A stretch of DNA of 64,000 nucleotides, from assembly GCA_039621445.1 (NCBI GenBank), contig CP154954.1:32202012-32266011 (forward strand). Direction: 5' to 3'. Shown here piece after piece: positions 37,601 to 48,219 of the stretch. The DNA is from Euglena gracilis. Taxonomy: Eukaryota > Euglenida > Euglenophyceae > Euglenales. The position numbers and the translations under genes were made by a program. The stretch's first letter is position 1, and each line of letters opens with the position of its first letter. Under the pieces are notes generated by a model, which saw only the letters and a program-made list of their open reading frames with translations, was not told the DNA's origin and did no database searches.

Positions 37601-40600
37601 GCAAATCCCTTTTGTTGCCCAACTGTTCGAGGGCCCCAAAATAACAAAATCCCTTGTGTTACCCACCCGTTTTGGGGGGGCAAATCCCTTTGGTTGCCCA
37701 ACTGTTCGAGGGCCCCAAAACAACAAAATCCCTTGTGTTACCCACCCGTTTTGGGGGGGCAAAACCCTTTGGTTGGCGAACGGTTCAAGGGCCCCAAAAT
37801 AACAAAATCCCTTGTGTTACCCACCCGTTTTGGGGGGGCAAAACCCTTTGGTTGCCCAACGGTTCGAGGGCCCCAAAATAACAAAATCCCTTGTGTTACC
37901 CACCCGTTTTGGGGGGGGGCAAAACCCTTTTGTTGCCCAACGGTTCGAGGGCCCCAAAATAACAAAATCCCTTGTGTTACCCACCCGTTTTGGGGGGGGC
38001 AAAACCTTTTGGTTGCCGAACTGTTCGAAGGCCCCAAAATAACAAAATCCCTTGTGTTACCCACCCGTTTTGGGGGGGCAATCCCTTTGGTTGCCGAACT
38101 GTTCGAGGGCCCCAAAAAAAAAAAATCCCTTGTGTTACCCACCCGTTTTGGGGGGGCAAAACCCTTTGGTTGCCCAACTGTTCGAGGGCCCCAAAATAAC
38201 AAAATCCCTTGTGTTACCCACCCGTTTTGGGGGGGCAAAACCCTTTTGTTGCCCAACGGTTCGAGGGCCCCAAAATAACAAAATTTCTTGTGTTACCCAC
38301 CCGTTTTGGGGGGGGCAAAACCCTTTGGTTGCCGAACTGTTCGAAGGCCCCAAAATAACAAAATCCCTTGTGTTACCCACCCGTTTTGGGGGGGCAATCC
38401 CTTTGGTTGCCGAACTGTTCGAGGGCCCCAAAACAACAAAATCCCTTGTGTTACCCATTCGTTTTGGGGGGCAAATCCGTTTTGTTGCCCAACTGTTCGA
38501 GGGCCCCAAAAAAACAAAAACCCTTGTGTTAACCACCCGTTTGGGGGGCAAATCCCTTTTGTTGCCCAACTGTTCGACGGCCCCAAAACAACAAAATCCC
38601 TTGTGTTACCCACCCGTTTTGGGGGGGGGGGCAGATCCCTTTGGTTGCCGAACGGTTCGAGGGCCCCAAATCAACAAAATCCCTTGTGTTACCCACCCGT
38701 TTTGGGGGGGGGGGCAAATCCGTTTTGTTGCTCAACAGTTCGAGGGCCCCAAATCAACAAAATCCCTTGTGTTACCCACCCGTTTTGGGGGACAAATCCG
38801 TTTTGTTGCCCAACTGTTCGAGGGCCCCAAAACAACAAAATCCCTTGTGTTACCCACCCGTTTTGGGGGGGGGGCAAATCCCTTTGGTTGCCCAACTGTT
38901 CGAGGGCCCCAAAACAACAAAATCCCTTGTGTTACCCACCCGTTTTGGGGGGCAAATGCCTTTGGTTGGCGAACGGTTCAAGGGCCCCAAAATAACAAAA
39001 TCCCTTGTGTTACCCACCCGTTTTGGGGGGCAAATCCCTTTTGCTGCCCAACGGTTCGAGGGCCCCAAAATAACAAAATCCCTTGAGTTACCCACCCGTT
39101 TTGGGGGGGCAAATCCCTTTGGTTGCCCAACTGTTCGAGGGCCCCAAAACAACAAAATCCCTTGTGTTACCCACCCGTTTTGGGGGACAAACCCCTTTGG
39201 TTGGCGAACGGTTCAAGGGCCCCAAAATAACAAAATCCCTTGTGTTACCCACCCGTTTTGGGGGGGCAAAACCCTTTGGTTGCCCAACGGTTCGAGGGCC
39301 CCAAAATAACAAAATCCCTTGTGTTACCCACCCGTTTTGGGGGGGGGGCAAAACCCTTTTGTTGCCCAACGGTTCAAGGGCCCCAAAATAACAAAATTTC
39401 TTGTGTTACCCACCCGTTTTGGGGGGGGCAAAACCTTTTGGTTGCCGAACTGTTCGAAGGCCCCAAAATAACAAAATCGCTTGTGTTACCCACCCGTTTT
39501 GGGGGGGCAATCCCTTTGGTTGCCGAACGGTTCGAGGGCCCCAAAACAACAAAATCCCTTGTGTTACCCACCCGTTTTGGGGGGGCAAAACCCTTTGGTT
39601 GCCCAACGGTTCGAGGGCCCCAAAACAACAAAATCCCTTGTGTTACCCACCCGTTTTGGGGGGGGCAAAACCCTTTTGTTGCCCAACGGTTCGAGGGCCC
39701 CAAAATAACAAAATTTCTTGTGTTACCCACCCGTTTTGGGGGGGGGCAAAACCCTTTGGTTGCCGAACTGTTCGAAGGCCCCAAAATAACAAAATCCCTT
39801 GTGTTACCCACCCGTTTTGGGGGGGCAATCCCTTTGGTTGCCGAACTGTTCGAGGGCCCCAAAACAACAAAATCCCTTGTGTTACCCATTCGTTTTGGGG
39901 GGCAAATCCGTTTTGTTGCCCAACTGTTCGAGGGCCCCAAAACAACAAAATCCCTTGTGTTACCCACCCGTTTTGGGGGGCAAATCCCTTTTGTTGCCCA
40001 ACTGTTCGACGGCCCCAAAACAACAAAATCCCTTGTGTTACCCACCCGTTTTGGGGGGGGGGGCAGATCCCTTTGGTTGCCGAACTGTTCGAGGGCCCCA
40101 AATCAACAAAATCCCTTGTGTTACCCACCCGTTTTGGGGGGGGGGGGCAAATCCGTTTTGTTGCTCAACAGTTCGAGGGCCCCAAATCAACAAAATCCCT
40201 TGTGTTACCCACCCGTTTTGGGGGACAAATCCGTTTTGTTGCCCAACTGTTCGAGGGCCCCAAAACAACAAAATCCCTTGTGTTACCCACCCGTTTTGGG
40301 GGGGGGGGGCAAATCCCTTTGGTTGCCCAACTGTTCGAGGGCCCCAAAACAACAAAATCCCTTGTGTTACCCACCCGTTTTGGGGGGCAAATGCCTTTGG
40401 TTGGCGAACGGTTCAAGGGCCCCAAAACAACAAAATCCCTTGTGTTACCCACCCGTTTTGGGGGGCAAATCCCTTTTGCTGCCCAACGGTTCGAGGGCCC
40501 CAAAATAACAAAATCCCTTGAGTTACCCACCCGTTTTGGGGGGGCAAATGCCTTTGGTTGCCCAACTGTTCGAGGGCCCCAAATCAACAAAATCCCTTGT

Positions 40601-43240
40601 GTTACCCACCCGTTTTGAGGGACAAACCCCTTTGGTTGGCGAACGGTTCGAGGGCCCCAAACTGACAAAATCCCTTGTGTTACCCACCCGTTTTGGGGGG
40701 GCAAATCCGTTTTGTTGCCCATTTGTTCGAGGGCCCCAAAACAACAAAATCCCTTGTGTTACCCACCCGTTTGGGGGGGGGGGGGGCAAATCCTTTTTGT
40801 TGCCCAACTGTTCAAGGGCCCCAAAATAACAAAATCCCTTGTGTTACCCACCCGTTTTGGGGGGGGCAAATCCGTTTTGTTGCCCAACGGTTCGAGGGCC
40901 CCAAAACAACAAAATCCCTTGTGTTACCCACCCGTTTTGGGGGGGCAAATGCCTTTGGTTGCCCAACTGTTCGAGGGCCCCAAAACAACAAAATCCCTTG
41001 TGTTACCCACCCGTTTTGAGGGACAAACCCCTTTGGTTGGCGAACGGTTCGAGGGCCCCAAACTGACAAAATCCCTTGTGTTACCCACCCGTTTTGGGGG
41101 GGCAAATCCCTTTTGTTGCCCAACTGTTCGAGGGCCCCAAAATAACAAAATCCCTTGTGTTACCCACCCGTTTTGGGGGGGGCAAATCCCTTTTGTTGCC
41201 CAACGGTTCGAGGGCCCCAAAACAACAAAATCCCTTGTGTTACCCACCCGTTTTGGGGGGGCAAATGCCTTTGGTTGCCCAACGGTTCGAGGGCCCCAAA
41301 ACAACAAAATCCCTTGTGTTACCCACCCGTTTTGGGGGACAAACCCCTTTGGTTGGCGAACGGTTCAAGGGCCCCAAAATAACAAAATCCCTTGTGTTAC
41401 CCACCCGTTTTGGGGGGGCAAATCCGTTTTGTTGCCCAACTGTTCGAGGGCCCCAAATCAACAAAATCCCTTGTGTTACCCACCCGTTTTGGGGGGGCAA
41501 ATCCGTTTTGTTGCCCAACTGTTCGAGGGCCCCAAAACAACAAAATCCCTTGTGTTACCCACCCGTTTTGGGGGGGCAAATCCGTTTTGTTGCCCAACTG
41601 TTCGAGGGCCCCAAAACAACAAAATCCCTTGTGTTACCCACCCGTTTTGGGGGGCAAATCCCTTTTGCTGCCGAACTGTTCGAGGGCCCCAAAACAACAA
41701 AATCCCTTGTGTTACCCACCCGTTTTGGGGGGGGCAAATGCCTTTGGTTGCCCAACTGTTCGAGGGCCCCAAAATAACAAAATCCCTTGTGTTACCCACC
41801 CGTTTTGGGGGACAAACCCCTTTGGTTGGCGAACGGTTCAAGGGCCCCAAAATAACAAAATCCCTTGTGTTACCCACCCGTTTTGGGGGGGCAAAACCCT
41901 TTGGTTGCCCAACGGTTCGAGGGCCCCAAAATAACAAAATCCCTTGTGTTACCCACCCGTTTTGGGGGGGGGCAAAACCCTTTGGTTGCCGAACTGTTCG
42001 AAGGCCCCAAAATAACAAAATCGCTTGTGTTACCCACCCGTTTTGGGGGGGCAATCCCTTTGGTTGCCGAACTGTTCGAGGGCCCCAAAACAACAAAATC
42101 CCTTGTGTTACCCATTCGTTTTGGGGGGGCAAATGCCTTTGGTTGCCCAACTGTTCGAGGGCCCCAAAACAACAAAATACCTTGTGTTACCCACCCGTTT
42201 TGGGGAGGCAAATCCCTTTTGTTGCCCAACTGTTTGAGGGCCCCAAAACAACAAAATCCCTTGTGTTACCCACCCGTTTTGGGGGGCAAATCCCTTTTGT
42301 TGCCGAACTGTTCGAGGGCCCCAAAATAACAAAATCCCTTGTGTTACCCACCCGTTTGGGGGGGGGGGGCAAAACCCTTTTGTTGCCCAACGGTTCGAGG
42401 GCCCCAAAATAACAAAATTTCTTGTGTTACCCACCCGTTTTGGGGGGGGCAAAACCCTTTGGTTGCCGAACTGTTCGAAGGCCCCAAAATAACAAAATCC
42501 CTTGTGTTACCCACCCGTTTTGGGGGGGCAATCCCTTTGGTTGCCGAACTGTTCGAGGGCCCCAAATCAACAAAATCCCTTGTGTTACCCACCCGTTTTG
42601 GGGGGGGGCAAATCCGTTTTGTTGCTCAACAGTTCGAGGGCCCCAAATCAACAAAATCCCTTGTGTTACCCACCCGTTTTGGGGGGGCAAATCCGTTTTG
42701 TTGCCCAACTGTTCGAGGGCCCCAAAACAACAAAATCCCTTGTGTTACCCACCCGTTTTGGGGGGGGGGGCAAATCCCTTTGGTTGCCCAACTGTTCGAG
42801 GGCCCCAAAACAACAAAATCCCTTGTGTTACCCACCCGTTTTGGGGGGGCAGATCCCTTTGGTTGGCGAACGGTTCAAGGGCCCCAAAATAACAAAATCC
42901 CTTGTGTTATCCACCCGTTTTGGGGGGGGCAAATCCCTTTGGTTGCCCAACTGTTCGAGGGCCCCAAAATAACAAAATCCCTTGTGTTACCCACCCGTTT
43001 TGGGGGGCAAATCCCTTTTGCTGCCCAACGGTTCGAGGGCCCCAAAATAACAAAATCCCTTGTGTTACCCACCCGTTTTGGGGGGGCAAATGCCTTTGGT
43101 TGCCCAACTGTTCGAGGGCCCCAAAACAACAAAATCCCTTGTGTTACCCACCCGTTTTGGGGGACAAACCCCTTTGGTTGGCGAACGGTTCGAGGGCCCC
43201 AAACTGACAAAATCCCTTGTGTTACCCACCCGTTTTGGGG
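22672..43240 (+). repeat. 79-bp satellite array, about 260 copies
   Basis: The unit runs ACCCACCCGTTTTGGGGGG, CAAATCCCTTTTGTTGCCCA, ACTGTTCGAGGGCCCC, AAAACAACAAAATCCCTTGT, GTT; its length varies 78-84 with the G run. Recurrent variants (CTTTGG for CTTTTG, GGCGAACGG for CCCAACTG, ATAACA for ACAACA) define higher-order blocks. Since 79 leaves remainder one on division by three, each open frame cycles through three translations and gives a 79-residue period; open frames up to about 1,300 codons on both strands are by-products. Left edge is about 22,672; the right edge is sharp at about 43,240, where GGGGGGG is followed by ATATCAAGGG. Confidence 0.97.
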
Positions 43241-44116
43241 GGGATATCAAGGGTTGTCATGTGGAATTGCGTTCGCCAGCCGTCATGGACGAGGAGATGG
43301 TGTCGCACAACTGATGTGTGTTTGTGCTCGCATTTGCACACACAAGCAAATTTTCTTTGTGTGCGCTGAGGCTCGCTCAAACAGCTTATTTTGAAGCTTT
43401 AATCAAATGGTTCTGCGTGCACTTGCGCAAATGCCCGCACAAATGTAATTGTGTTTATTTGCGCAAATGCGCGCACCAACACGCCTATCACGTTCAAAAA
43501 CCTCGTAGGGTCACGGTCCTCCTCAGTGTGCTTTAACACAGACATGTTGTTTGTTGCCTCCCATTGCACAAACCATCCCTATACCAGTTTCCCCAGGGTG
43601 TTGGTTTGCGCATTTGCGCACACAAACAAATTTGTTTGTGGGCGCATTTGCGCCCACAAACGAGTATTTTTCTTGCAATATTTGCGTGTTTATTTGTGCA
43701 AATGCGTCCATAAACAAATTGTTTTTATTTGCGCAAATGCGCGCACAAACACACATCAGTTGTGTAGTGTGTGATGTAATAGGGCTCTGTGTGTTCTTAT
43801 GGGCGGCTACAGTATTCAAGCCAGTTCAGCACGTCGGCACCAGTTCCAAGTGTCGTAACAGCGGGTTTGTGCTTCTCACCTGTTTGATGTACGAGAGCAC
43901 CAGTCTCACCCTCGGCCTTATTCATATCACTCGGTAAGCAGATGTGCACTAAACTGCTGGCGTTAATCCCCTCCAATAGAGGGGTGTAACGGTTCATAAT
44001 CTGTTTTCTCTGTGTGTCAGGGTACAGGGTCCCAGAAATTTTGCAAAATTTGTGCATTTGCGCAAATGCGCCCATTTCAAAGAAAAAAACTTTAAGTGCG
44101 AATCCGGCCGCCTTAG
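43241..44116. other. Right arm of the large element: hairpins, no recognised gene
   Basis: Repeated CGCATTTGCGC and GCGCAAATGCGCGCAC palindromes at 43,325-43,760 mirror those in the left arm. A minus frame at about 44,000-43,797 reads LVHICLPSDMNKAEGETGAL and ends at a stop; it has ordinary composition but no recognised family. Confidence 0.4.
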
Positions 44117-44985
44117 TGGATGTGTGTCACCGTCCGGTGGATGTGTGTCACCATCCGGTGGATGTGTGTCACCATCCGGTGGATGTGTGTCACCATCCAG
44201 TGGATGTGCGTCACCGTCCGGTGGATGAACAGTCAGCAGTACCTCCGGTACCACCCCTCTCATTACCTGGAGTGCTAACGGCACCAACCGCAACAGAGCC
44301 TGTCGCGTCACCGACAATACCTACAGGTGTTTTAGGTGGTGTGCTACAGGGTCTGACCGCGGCGATGTCCGCAATATCAACAGTGCTGACCCCTCGCAGC
44401 TCATCTGCCGCATCCCCACCAGAAACCCAACGGTTTCCTGCTGATGACAGCAGCTCAACAGCCGCACAGGCTGCGGTCACAACTCCAGTGGAGTTGGATG
44501 TATTAGCAGCCACACCAGCTGCGCAAGCACCGCCAACGGCGGATATGCAACCACCCACTGCCAAACCGGCAGCTCAGACACCGCCAACAGCAGAAAGACC
44601 ACTGCCTCTGGCAGACCCCAGAGAGGAATGCCGATATGGCAAGAAATCAAAGCCTCAGGCCTAAACCCCCAGCCAAAGGCTTACATGTGCGTCACCGTCC
44701 GGTGGATGTGCGTCACCGTCCGGTGGATGGTATTTTTCCAAAAAAATCATGAACAATTGTGAAAATCAGGGGAAATTCATACGAGTGATTTTTTTCTTTT
44801 GCAATTTTATAGCACGATTAATCACGAAAAATCACGGAATCGTCACAAATGAGAATTTGGGGTCCCCGGCACGAAACAGAAGTAAACCCTGCTGTTCAAT
44901 CTATGTGCATGATGTTCCGGTGGATGCGCGTCACTGTCCTTTTTTTGTGTGTCATTGTCCAGTGGATGTGCACACATCCATTGGC
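44117..44985 (+). repeat. 21-bp minisatellite, right remnants
   Basis: The same unit and orientation as the left array occurs at 44,117-44,226, 44,683-44,730 and, decayed, 44,921-44,985. Unique sequence separates the pieces (44,227-44,682 and 44,731-44,920). Confidence 0.85.
44227..44664 (+). CDS. Unrecognised Ala/Pro/Thr-rich open frame inserted in the minisatellite
   Basis: The 146-codon open stretch enters from the minisatellite (DEQSAVPPVPPLSLPG at the start) and ends at a stop after REECRYGKKSKPQA. It is unique, not repetitive, with repeats of AAQAPPTA and PAAQTPPTAE towards the end, as in disordered or gag-like proteins. The reverse strand is also open, which weakens the case. No start codon, splice site or family was recognised. 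It may be a fragment carried by an element or an exon of the downstream MFS gene region. Confidence 0.3.
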   Translation, partial: EQSAVPPVPPLSLPGVLTAPTATEPVASPTIPTGVLGGVLQGLTAAMSAISTVLTPRSSSAASPPETQRFPADDSSSTAAQAAVTTPVELDVLAATPAAQAPPTADMQPPTAKPAAQTPPTAERPLPLADPREECRYGKKSKPQA

Positions 44986-45142
44986 CATATGATGTATTTT
45001 TGCAGCACACCTGAGCTCCGCATATTATCTCTTCCAGTTTTATTGAAGTTTGCCAGTGCAGCTCCGGCATGTCAGGCACTGTCCAGTTTCCTCATTAATG
45101 TGGCGGCATCCCCCTCTGCTTCACCTGGACTTCCTCTCGCAG

Positions 45143-45302
45143 GCTCCTCGGCCCCCCGGTGGGCGGCTGGCTGTCGGACCCGGCAGCGTTGCCGGCGGTG
45201 ACCCGCACCGTGCCGTTTTTTACCGCCCACCCATATCTTTTGCCCTGCGCTGCTGCCTCCCTGCTCGCCGGGGGCCCCTCTTTGGTCTGGCTGGAAGACC
45301 TT
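45143..45302 (+). CDS. MFS transporter exon: end of the N-terminal bundle
   Basis: After a strong acceptor (TTCCTCTCGCAG) the frame reads LLGPPVGGWLSDP, a classic MFS GPxxGGWL segment, then TAHPYLLPCAAASLLAGGPS, a membrane helix, and VWLEDLE. In plant ZIFL proteins the same order is GPxxGGYLA, PYxLPC and the end of helix six before the central loop. The donor is not fixed; the frame ends at a TAA at 45,312. Confidence 0.65.
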
Positions 45303-45419
45303 GAGCTGAACTAAATCCTAGAACTTTGTGCATGGAGTGGTGAGTGGGTGGGTGGGTTGGTGGATAAAACAACCTGCCCCTCCCACCCTTCTTTTTTTCA
45401 GAGTTGCTGTTTTTTTTTT

Positions 45420-45832
45420 CGGTCAAGATTTCCTCTGGTGCCAAGGCAGGCCCGTGGGGGGGGGTCCAGCCAGCCAGCACCTTTTTTCCAGCCAGCACGT
45501 CCCAGCCGGGCTGCGTACCCCCCCCCTGTGCGGGGGTGAAGTGGTAATATAGTTTTCACAGCCCGGCAAAGCCCAGCTGGACAAAGCGCCAAAAGAAAAA
45601 ATTGAAAAGAGCACCAAAACTGGCCAAAAAAATGGTCTTTTTGGTGCTTTTTGGGGGGTTTCTCACCTCAAAAATATAGCTGTATAATTGCATCCCAGCT
45701 GGATTTGGTCTGTTTTGCCTGTTTTCGGGTTCGAACCACCTCCCTGGGCCCCCACCCGCTGGGGTGGGGTCCAGCCAGCACCTGTTTCCAGCCGACCGGC
45801 TGGACCCCCTAGGGTCCTTAAGAAATTCCCTG
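45420..45832. mobile_element. Foldback element fragment of the hAT-like family (right end visible)
   Basis: Right end GGGTCCTTAAGAAATTCCCTG at 45,812-45,832 and body blocks CCAGCCAGCACC, AAAGCCCAGCTGG and CCGACCGGCTGG match the family. A matching left end and an 8-bp duplication of TACCGAAG were not found, so it is partial or rearranged. Confidence 0.5.
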
Positions 45833-45857
45833 TACCGAAGGAATTTTCCTTTGAAAG

Positions 45858-46130
<273 letters not shown>

Positions 46131-46254
46131 GTGTGGTTACCATTTGGGGAAAAAGTCAGGCCGAAATTGGGTCAAAATTCCTGCAAAAGACGGGACCTGA
46201 AATTCGGCCGAAATTCGGCCGAAATCCGGCCCAAGTGCCTCGTGTTCTCCAACC

Positions 46255-46330
46255 CCAACCCCAAATTCATTACCCTAACCCTAACCCCAATCCCTAACCC
46301 TAACCTCAATCCCTAACCCTAACCCTATTC
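46255..46330. repeat. Interstitial telomere-like repeats (CCCTAA)
   Basis: Degenerate CCCTAA repeats (CCCTAACCCTAACCCC and CCTAACCTCAATCCC) in a short run, not a chromosome end since unique sequence continues on both sides. Confidence 0.7.
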
Positions 46331-46494
46331 CTGAAAATAACCCCATAATTTCCGGCGGTGGACCGGTTTTCCCAGGAAAAACAAGGGGGGGTCCCAGTAG
46401 TTTCACCTGGGTGGCCGAAGTCCCCGGTAGGTACAACTACTGGGACCCCCCCCCGGGGGGGAGGGCCCAGCAAATTAGCCTATATATATTATAT

Positions 46495-46746
46495 GGCAGC
46501 AAGTGGTAGCTCCAGGGGGTAAAACTTTTTTTGTGTTAATGATGGAGTAGGGTTAGGTGCGCAAGTTAGGCATGAGGTCAGGCCCAACTTGTACACCAGA
46601 CACCCGTCTATAAGTTACGGCCTAACCCTAACCCTAAGTCGCGCACCTAACATATTCCATCATTAACGCAAAAAAAACAACTATTTTGACCCCCTGGAGC
46701 AACTATTTGGACCCCCCCCTGGGGGGCCAAGTAGTAGCTTGCTGCC
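46495..46746. mobile_element. TIR element in TA microsatellite, with TTAGGG pieces
   Basis: Begins GGCAGCAAGTGGTAGCTCC and ends with AGTAGTAGCTTGCTGCC, inverted apart from small differences. Inside, GTTAATGATGGA with GTAGGGTTAGGTGCGCA faces TGCGCACC-type sequence and CCATCATTAAC, and CCTAACCCTAACCC is present. Both flanks are TA repeats. Non-coding. Confidence 0.6.
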
Positions 46747-46890
46747 ATATATATATATATATAATATATATATATATATATAATACATATATAATATATA
46801 TAATATATATAATATATATAATATAATATATATATATATATATTATATATATATATTATATATATATTATATATATATACATATACATAT
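46747..46890. repeat. (TA)n microsatellite
   Basis: TA-rich block with TAATATATA variants. Confidence 0.9.
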
Positions 46891-47070
46891 ACGGGCGAAA
46901 TCCGGCCTGCTGGTCCTCACTCTAACCCTACGCCTTCACTGACCCCAGGGTACCCGTGGCCATCGTGGGGTGAATTTTAGGACCCCCCCTGGGGGTGGGT
47001 CCTATAGTTCCCACCTGCCATATATAATATATACATACATACATATATGTGTATGTGTGTGTATATATAT

Positions 47071-47531
47071 GGCAAGTGTTAAGTTTAGTGCCCCCCCGGG
47101 GGGGTACTAAACTTGACACCGGGTTGGGCACGGGGTATATACCCGGGGTTAGTGAGGGCTTAGGGTTAGGTTTAGGACTGGCCCCGGCCAGGGGGTTTCT
47201 GGCCAACGCGCGCGCATATCCCCTCCAAGCACCTACAGTAAAAATGGCCGAAAAACATCCAAAAACGGCCGAAAAGGGACCGAAAACTGGCCGAAAACTG
47301 GCCGAAAATGGCCGAAAAAGGGCCGAAAAGGGCCGAAAAGGGCCGAAACGGGGGAAAAATCCCTTTGTGTGGGGCCGACCATTTGGCGGGCTTTATCTTT
47401 CTTCACCCCTGCCTGTCTGCCACCTTTGGGAATCGCGCGGCCCGGGTGAGGCACGGGATATGCGCGGCGCGCGCGCGCGTCGGCCGGAAACCCCCCCCCC
47501 CCGGCCGGGGGTACTAAATTTAACACTTGCC
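47071..47531. mobile_element. 461-bp TIR element in TA microsatellite (GGCAAGTGTTAA ends)
   Basis: Ends are GGCAAGTGTTAAGTTTAG and its inverse, CTAAATTTAACACTTGCC, with one or two differences, each followed inward by G/C runs. Interior has GGGCTTAGGGTTAGGTTTAGG and a GGCCGAAAA minirepeat at 47,240-47,355. TA repeats flank both sides. Confidence 0.65.
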
Positions 47532-47563
<32 letters not shown>

Positions 47564-47579
47564 GTATATATATTATATA

Positions 47580-48214
47580 CTGTCCCCGGAAAAAAATAAC
47601 AACCGGAAAAAATAACAACCGGAAAAAATAACAACCGGAAAAATAACAACCCGGAAGGCTTCAGAGCAACAAGGATGTCAATATGGAATTCACGAAAAAC
47701 TGGGTCCAGGTCATCAAATCAGGTCAGCGACGTCATCAAAATCACAGTCAGCGGCATCCGCTGCTGCGAGGGCTGAAAGCATAATAGCACGGGCACTTGC
47801 ACGTGCCTCCTCCCGCGACACAATGTGGACAAGTGCAGGCATAGAACATCCCAAATCCCAGAAGGCTGTTTTAATTCGAGGGGGTTGTTGAAACAATGGC
47901 AATTGAAGAGAGCTTGCATCCCAGCACAAAGATATGACATCGGGGGTTAATTCCTCGACGGCTCGTGAGAAAAAATAAAACATCCTCTGTTTCAAAATCG
48001 GTTCTGAAAGGATTCTGAAAGGAACAAATGGGTTTGCTCATCCATACTGGCCCCGCCACCCTCTCAGCCAGGCCAAGTGAGAAAGTATCCAAAGAGCCTT
48101 GGCGAAGGCGGGGCCTTTACACAGGAAAAATTTGGAAAAATAACAACCGAAAAAATAACAACCTGAAAGGCTTGGGTTTTTATTTTTTCCGGTTGTTATT
48201 TTTTCCGGGGACAG
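47580..48214. mobile_element. 635-bp TA-flanked TIR element carrying a 93-codon open frame
   Basis: Left end CTGTCCCCGGAAAAAA and right end TTTTTTCCGGGGACAG are inverted and flanked by TA on both sides, as in elements that target TA. The ATAACAACCGG subrepeat occurs several times inside both ends. The minus-strand frame at 47,714-47,995 lies in the centre. It is either a non-autonomous element with captured sequence or a remnant of a coding element. Confidence 0.65.
47714..47995 (-). CDS. Small unrecognised protein, 93 aa, inside a TIR element
   Basis: ATG start; reads FFSRAVEELTPDVISLCWD, then LVHIVSREEARASARAIML, with an acidic end (DAADCDFDDVADLI) and a stop. Codon use is balanced and unlike the low-complexity frames around it. 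No signal peptide, membrane helix or known motif was seen. It could be the last exon of a larger gene captured by the element; the frame upstream of the ATG is soon interrupted. Confidence 0.35.
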   Translation of the reverse strand: MKQRMFYFFSRAVEELTPDVISLCWDASSLQLPLFQQPPRIKTAFWDLGCSMPALVHIVSREEARASARAIMLSALAAADAADCDFDDVADLI

Positions 48215-48219
48215 TATAT

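Larger units (their letters stand above)
20488..44116. mobile_element. Putative 23.6-kb TIR element containing the 79-bp satellite
   Basis: The left end begins CTTAGGAGGCCGGATTCGC then TTTAAGCTTTTTT and CATTTGCGCAAAT. The right end, reversed, begins CTAAGGCGGCCGGATTCGC then CTTAAAGTTTTTTT and CATTTGCGCAAAT. The inverted match extends about 60 bp with a few differences. The 21-bp minisatellite abuts both ends in the same orientation, as expected of an insertion; TGGAT flanks both sides but is part of the minisatellite unit, so it proves nothing about duplication size. Contents are 2.2 kb of left sequence, the satellite, and 0.9 kb of right sequence. No transposase was recognised. Alternatively, the two ends could be separate copies of a short repeat. 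Confidence 0.5.

Noticed and set aside
22672-43240. CRISPR array
   Set aside because: Units are contiguous with no unique spacers and the context is eukaryotic.
22672-43240. tRNA-derived satellite, because the unit has GGTTCGAGGGCC-like sequence and is tRNA-sized
   Set aside because: The B-box resemblance is partial, no A box lies at the right distance, and no T-stem pairing was found.
22591-43394. Many long open frames, up to 1,299 codons, on both strands
   Set aside because: All are translations of the 79-bp satellite in rotating frames; they have no non-repeat domain, start context or splice signals.
46255-46330. A chromosome end
   Set aside because: Telomere-like repeats are short, degenerate and flanked by unrelated sequence on both sides.
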